DNA from: Euonymus europaeus
Taxonomy: Eukaryota; Streptophyta; Magnoliopsida; Celastrales; Celastraceae
Length of the DNA stretch: 64,000 bases
Reading direction: 5' to 3'
Assembly: GCA_963580455.1 (NCBI GenBank)
Contig: OY756957.1
Location: 6,329,001 to 6,393,000 of the forward strand
Positions within the stretch are counted from its first letter, which is position 1, and every line of letters begins with the position of its first letter. Under the pieces are notes generated by a model. It made no database searches. It saw nothing but the letters and a program-made list of their open reading frames with translations, and had not been told where the DNA came from. The position numbers and the translations under genes are program-made. This document shows positions 59,156 through 64,000 of this stretch, piece by piece.

Positions 59156-62100
59156 TTAATGTGCTGAAGCAGCCACTTCTTGAACACCCAAGGCAGATCT
59201 GAACTTGAAGAATTTTGGTTTGGGCAGAGCTTTGGTAAAAATGTCAGCAACCTGATCATCTGTAGGACAGTGCTCCATCTTGATTTCACCTTTGTTGGAG
59301 ACATCTCTGAGAAAATGATATTTGACAGCTATGTGCTTGCTCCTACTGTGAAAGACGGGATTTTTGCTCATTGCTATGGCAGCTAAGTTATCACAAAGAA
59401 GATGAACATGACCTTTACATGCAACTCCCATCTCTTGAAGAATGAATTTTAGCCAAATAGAATGGCTGGCAGCAAGAGCAGCAGAGATGTACTCTGCCTC
59501 TGCTGTAGATTGGGCTACAGAAGACTGTTTTTTAGAGAGCCATGATATGGCACCTGACCCCAAGGAGAACACAAAACCAGATGTGCTTTTTGAGTCCTCT
59601 AGAGATCCTCCCCAGTCACTATCAGAATATCCAAATAATTTTGATTTTGGAACAGATTCATAAATCAAACCATAATGTTTTGTACCTTGAAGATATCTCA
59701 GGATGCGTTTTGCTCCTCCTTTATGCACTTCCTTGGGCTTCTGCATGAACCTAGACAGTAGGCTTACAGCAAACATGATGTCGGGTCTTGTTGCAGATAT
59801 GTAGAGGAGACATCCAATTAAGGACCTATACTCACTGATGTCAGTCTCAGGAGAATCCTCAGCCTTACTAAAATTTTCTTTGTGTGAGAGAGGGGTGCTG
59901 ACTGGCTTGCAACCCTTCATGCCAAATCTGTCCAGAACAGTCTCTACATATTTTCTCTGCCTTATACACATTTTCTTTTCATATTGATCGATCTCCATTC
60001 CCAAAAAATAGTGGAGCATCCCTAAATCATTCATCTCAAACTCATTCTTCATCTCTTCTTTGAACTGGTTTAGACTTTCTTCAGAATTCCCTGTGAATAT
60101 CAAGTCATCAACATAGACAGAAACAATCAACTTTCCTTTCTGGTCGTTGTCTCTGACATAAAGAGTATGCTCATGCTCACTTCTTCTGAAACCTTGCTTC
60201 ATGAAGTAAGAGTCTAATCTGCTGTACCAGGCTCTGGGAGCCTGCTTCAGCCCATAGAGAGCCTTCCTCAGCTTTAAGACTTTGTGCTCTTCACCCAACA
60301 CCTCAAAACCTGGAGGTTGATCAATAAAAACTTCTTCCTCAAGAGTTCCATTTAGGAACGCAGATTTGACATCCAATTGATATATCCTCCAACCATTTTG
60401 AGCTGCAAGAGCAATAATTGTTCTAATTGTTTCTAACCTGGCAACAGGAGCGAATGTCTCCTGATAATCTGTTCCTTGTTTCTGAGTAAACCCCCTGGCC
60501 ACCAGTCTTGCCTTGTGTTTTTGAATAGACCCATCAGCATTCAACTTAGTTCTATAAATCCACTTAACTCCAACTGTGGTTTTATCTGGGGGAAGATCAA
60601 CCATTTCCCAAGTTTCATTCTTGTTTATCATGTACAGTTCCTCCTCCATAGCTTTCATCCAGACCTCCTCCCCTTTTGCTTCATCAAAACAGCTAGGATC
60701 AACTGAGGCCATTTGACATCTTTCATACACTTCAGACACAAGCTTTGTTTTCTTTGGAGTGGAGTCACTAGTATCTTCAACTCCAAAAGACCATTCTTCT
60801 TGAAGCTCAGAATAGTCAATAGGATTAGAATGATCAAAATCCTCCTCTTGAAAATTTTTATGATCACAGTTCTCCTCCTGGAACAGAGAGTTCTCTTGCT
60901 TTTGTATTACATTACTCTGCATGGATGACTTATGCAAGTCACCTGCTGCATTTTGAACTTGAGGTTCAGGGGCATAAGGAAGTTCAACTTCTCTCATTTG
61001 ATTCCAATCCCACACAACTCCTTCATCAAATTTAACATCTCTACTAATTGTCAGAGCTCCAGAACTTAAATTGTAGATTCTATATCCTTTGCAATCAGCA
61101 CTATATCCCATAAATATCCCTTTTTCTGCCTTCTCATCCAGCTTCTGTCTTTTCACTTTTGGAATGTGAAAATAGCATATTGAGCCAAAAATCTTTAGGT
61201 TCTGAACTGTAGGTTTTCTTTCAAACCATTCCTCAAAGGGAGTGCTATGTTCCAGCACTTTGGTAGGACTGATATTCATTAAGTGAACAGCTGTAAACAC
61301 AGCTTCAGCCCAAAAAATTTTTGGAATTTGTTTGTCACTCATCATAGCTCTAGCCTTTTCCATAATAGTTCTATTCTTCCTCTCAGCAAGCCCATTCTGT
61401 TCTGGTGAGTAAGCCACTGTTAGCTGATGCATTATCCCTTCTTCCTCACAGTAATCATTGAACTCTTTTGAACAGAACTCCATTCCTCTATCACTTCTCA
61501 AAGTCTTGATCTTCCTTTCTTTATGATTTTCAACCAGATTTTTGAATTTCCTAAACGCATTGAATGTTTCAGTTTTACTTTTCAAGAAATAAACCCATGT
61601 AAATCTACTAAAATCATCTGTAAATGTAATGAAGTACCTGTTTTCTTGAAGTGAAGGAGTTTGCATTGGACCACAAAGATCTGTATGAATCAGGTCCAAA
61701 GGCTTTGAGGCTCTGGTCAACTGATCCTTGTGAAATGGAAGTCTAGAAAGCTTGCCTTGCATGCATCCATTACATAGCTTGTTCTCGACATTAAGTTTAG
61801 GAAGATCTCTAACCAGATTCTTGCTCGACATAAGACTCATTGAAGACTGACTCAAATGACCGAGCCTTTTGTGCCAAGTCATAGCATCAACCTCTCTTGC
61901 AGCTAAGGCAACTTCATCAACATCAAAAACAATCGGAAAACTCCTCTTCTCTTTCATTTTGATTTTTCCAATCAGCTTACCATTCTTTCTTATTGTACAT
62001 TCTTTACCCTCAAATAGAAGAGAGTGATCACTCTCCATCATTTGCCCAACGCTCAACAAATTTGCATCAAGTTTTGGAACATACATTACATTCTTCATTT

Positions 62101-63265
62101 GGAATGATCCTCTTTTACCCTTTACTGCCACAGTACCAATCCCTTCCACTTTGACAGCATCTCCATTTCCCATTCTCACTTGAGTAGTTTTCTTTATCAT
62201 ATCAACAAAAAAATCCTCTCTACTGGTCATGTGATTGCTGCAACCACTATCAACATACCATACATTCTTCTTTAATTCTTCATCAGAGAGACCAGCAAAA
62301 AAGAGAAGACTTTCCTCTTCCTCCTTTTCAGATTCATCTCCATGCTGAGCAAAATTTGCTTTTCCACTTGCTCTGCAATTTTTCTGTAAGTGACCATGCC
62401 TACCACAGGCATTACACTTAGGTTTTCCTTTGAACCAGCAGTCCTGTTCAATATGCCCAAGTCTGCTGCAATTTTTACATTCAAGTTTTTGCTTTCCTTT
62501 GACATCTTTCCCAGTATTACTCGAATTTCCCACACTTAATTTTGTTCTGAAAGCATTTTCAGTCATTTCAATGTCATCTTCACACCTGGATTCATGAGCC
62601 TCTAAAGACCCAAGTAGATCACTAATGGATAGATCATCCAAATCTTTCCTTTCTTCAATAGCAATGATAGAATTGAATTTTTGTGGTAAGCTAATCAGAA
62701 TTTTCTCCACTACTCTCCGTTCAGTCAATTTTTCTCCGTAAGTTCTCATTTTGTTTACAATTTCAGAGAGCCTAGTGTAATATTGCAAGATGTTTTCAGA
62801 CTCTTTCATTTTCAGATTTTCCAAATCACGCCTAAGCTTCTGCAGCCTAACATTTCTAACCTTAGGATTTCCTTGAAACTCATCCCTCAAGGTTTCCCAG
62901 GCTTGTTTAGCAGTGAGAGAGCCAATGATGCGAGAAAAAATACCTTCTGTTACAGAGGATTGAATAATATGTAGAGCTGTACTGTCTAGCTTCTTCCACT
63001 TCTTCGATCTCCTCCTGGCTTTGGATTCTTCCTTATCCTTGGCAGCAGCTTCCTTCTTCTTTTTCCACGCCCCAGTGACATCCGGTGAGTCTGATTCATC
63101 TTCGGAAGATGAGGTGAAAATCATATCTTGAACCCCATTCTTCTCGGTGACTTCTCAAAGTTCTTTGGACTCAAGATATGTCTTGACCTTCACAGCCCAA
63201 GCATCATAGTCTTGGCCACTAAAGATCGGAACAGGATAAATCTTTGACAAAGCTGAATCTCCCAT
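59156..63265 (-). pseudogene. Copia gag-pol polyprotein with a single in-frame stop
   Basis: The frame starts at Met 63265 (MGDSALSKIYPVPIFSGQDY) and would give 1369 residues. Codon 37 is TGA (63155-63157) between LESKEL and EVTEKN, where the family has Trp. From 63124 to the TAA at 59156 nothing interrupts it. Domains in order: gag (UBN2 type), two CCHC knuckles (CKNCSRLGHIEQDC, CNACGRHGHLQKNC), protease (YVDSGCSNHM), integrase zinc region (WHKRLGHL, CNGCMQGK), integrase core (HTDLCGP, RSDRGMEF, SPEQNGLAERKN), reverse transcriptase (YVDDLIFTG) and RNase H (SDSDWGGSLEDSKS). All catalytic motifs are intact. Rare readthrough, or an internal Met such as 63124, might still give enzyme activity, but gag would be short. 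Confidence 0.93.
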
Positions 63266-63356
63266 GGCTTGTGCACAAACACACTAGAGAATCAGATGAG
63301 ACCTTGAAAGAATCACAGAAAACGCCTTTACCAGATCATAACCGGCTTCGATACCA

Positions 63357-63567
63357 TAATATCATTACATACAGAGCTACTAAATCAAATGGATGAAAAA
63401 CACGCAGTTGATAGCATTTGAACTTTCATCTGCATTCATCACCAAAGTCTGCGCAACAAAGCCTTACAACAAAACACTTTAAACCCTAGGAAATTAACAT
63501 CAAAGAAACGACATAGTTTAATAAACTGAAAATACAAAAATGCCCCTTCAAGCACATTACGCCAACA
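63357..63567 (-). repeat. 5' LTR of the recent Copia element
   Basis: 211-bp direct repeat, identical to 58938-59148. The primer binding site abuts it at 63356. Confidence 0.95.
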
Positions 63568-63810
63568 GCTACACCCCTCCATCCCTACTATAATTTCGAA
63601 CCTTCTCCTTGGCATTCAAGACGTCTTCATCATCTTCTGAAGAATCACCCTCTGGGAGAACATCTTCTTCTTCAGTGCTGTAGTCATCCTTTGAACTGGA
63701 TAACAGTGCCAGGTCTTCCAACGTCGACCTAACAACCCTTCTTTGCACGAAAATTCAACACCCCAGCTAACCTTCTTAAACCACAATAAAAAAATCAACA
63801 AACCTTAACA

Positions 63811-64000
63811 TGATAACCTAATCACAAATCGACAGAAAATAATCAAACACGAGCAAATTGAATAAGATGGGAAATTCACCTCTAACCATAATCACACTTC
63901 CATTTGCAGATGAATCTCCAAGACTGCGCAGAACTGATCACCTCGGCTCCAAGACTGCACAAACCTCCACTTCTATATTTCTCCAACAATAAACCATGTT
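63811..64000. other. Upstream flank of the split MULE, running off the window
   Basis: No coding similarity recognised. It probably continues into the 5' part and terminus of the MULE beyond the window edge. Confidence 0.35.

Larger units (their letters stand above)
58938..63567 (-). mobile_element. Ty1/Copia LTR retrotransposon, near-intact and recent
   Basis: A 4630-bp element on the minus strand. The LTRs at 58938-59148 and 63357-63567 are 211 bp each and identical by eye. The exact 5-bp target duplication GCTAC is at 58933-58937 and 63568-63572. The primer site TGGTATCGAAGCC (63344-63356, minus) touches the 5' LTR and fits initiator tRNA-Met. The purine tract TTAAGGAGGAG touches the 3' LTR and includes the stop codon of the polyprotein. 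The LTR reads TGTTGG...ATATTA on the coding strand, so it begins with TG but does not end in CA. Confidence 0.96.
57950..63810 (-). pseudogene. MULE transposase remnant split by a Copia insertion
   Basis: Coding pieces lie on both sides of the Copia element. On its high side (63800-63573) the minus strand reads an acidic stretch (DDYSTEEEDVLPEGDSSEDD). The reading resumes at 58937 (LLHESDKEKYLVEEESVGAE), shifts frame near 58850, then reads HEDLGLDA, SDYFDSSDLESY and the MuDR N-terminal block FVKNEPTRW. Next come VKTYVSEHSC and SKYLAKK (58505-58420). After this the catalytic core is missing, and a decayed knuckle (VCLGKGHNSWNKKCPG, about 58230) from the C-terminus follows. Several stops are present. 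Same family type as the gene at 4821-7519, but a different copy. Confidence 0.75.

Noticed and set aside
1..64000. CRISPR arrays, bacterial operons or tRNA/rRNA genes
   Set aside because: I found no spaced identical repeats of CRISPR type and no tRNA or rRNA signature. The genes are plainly plant nuclear.
1..64000. A biosynthetic gene cluster centred on the P450 and the dioxygenase fragment
   Set aside because: Both are pseudogenes about 50 kb apart, and the intact genes between them belong to unrelated processes.

Overview
The window is nuclear DNA of a flowering plant, almost certainly a eudicot. It is AT-rich, its genes have many short exons bounded by GT/AG, and it carries plant-specific families: an HD-Zip class II homeodomain factor, a plant PTPMT1-type phosphatase, a DUF761 protein and a plant palmitoyl-protein thioesterase. 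It also holds many plant transposons (Copia, MULE, hAT, Stowaway). I cannot name the species. All exon boundaries were read by eye from splice consensus, reading phase and family similarity.

Layout. 1-8 kb: a decayed 2-oxoglutarate dioxygenase fragment (1323-2296) and a MULE transposase gene with three nonsense codons (4821-7519, minus). 8-20.9 kb: a gene desert of small DNA transposons, including a long hairpin (11305-11605), a non-autonomous hAT with an exact 8-bp target duplication (13703-14949), and a Stowaway inside a Stowaway (15034-15614). 21.1-22.5 kb: an intact four-exon HD-Zip II gene. 22.5-26.3 kb: more small transposons and a poly(A)-tailed retroposon with a 13-bp duplication. 26.4-27.9 kb: an intron-less DUF761 membrane protein gene (minus). 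31.1-32.7 kb: a MULE-derived locus with a FAR1-like zinc domain and an OTU cysteine-protease domain but no transposase core. 37.3-41.3 kb: a six-exon PTPMT1-like phosphatase gene (plus). 41.9-47.0 kb: a twelve-exon palmitoyl-protein thioesterase gene (minus), converging on the previous one.

47.9-55.3 kb: a decayed Copia element (47864-52430) ends 50 bp before the start codon of a broken cytochrome P450 (52481-54073), followed by the 3' end of a LINE. 56.9-64 kb: a second copy of a small hAT family, then a decayed MULE transposase gene split by a very young Copia element (58938-63567). That Copia has LTRs identical by eye, an exact 5-bp target duplication and only one stop codon in its polyprotein.

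Four genes look functional: HD-Zip II, DUF761, PTPMT1-like and PPT. They act in unrelated processes (transcription, unknown membrane role, phospholipid or phosphoinositide metabolism, lysosomal or vacuolar depalmitoylation), and nothing suggests a cluster. The rest is a record of transposon arrival, nesting and decay. The recurring mutation is a C-to-T or G-to-A change producing TGA or TAG, as expected for methylated repeats. The most unusual locus is the FAR1-OTU remnant at 31.1-32.7 kb.
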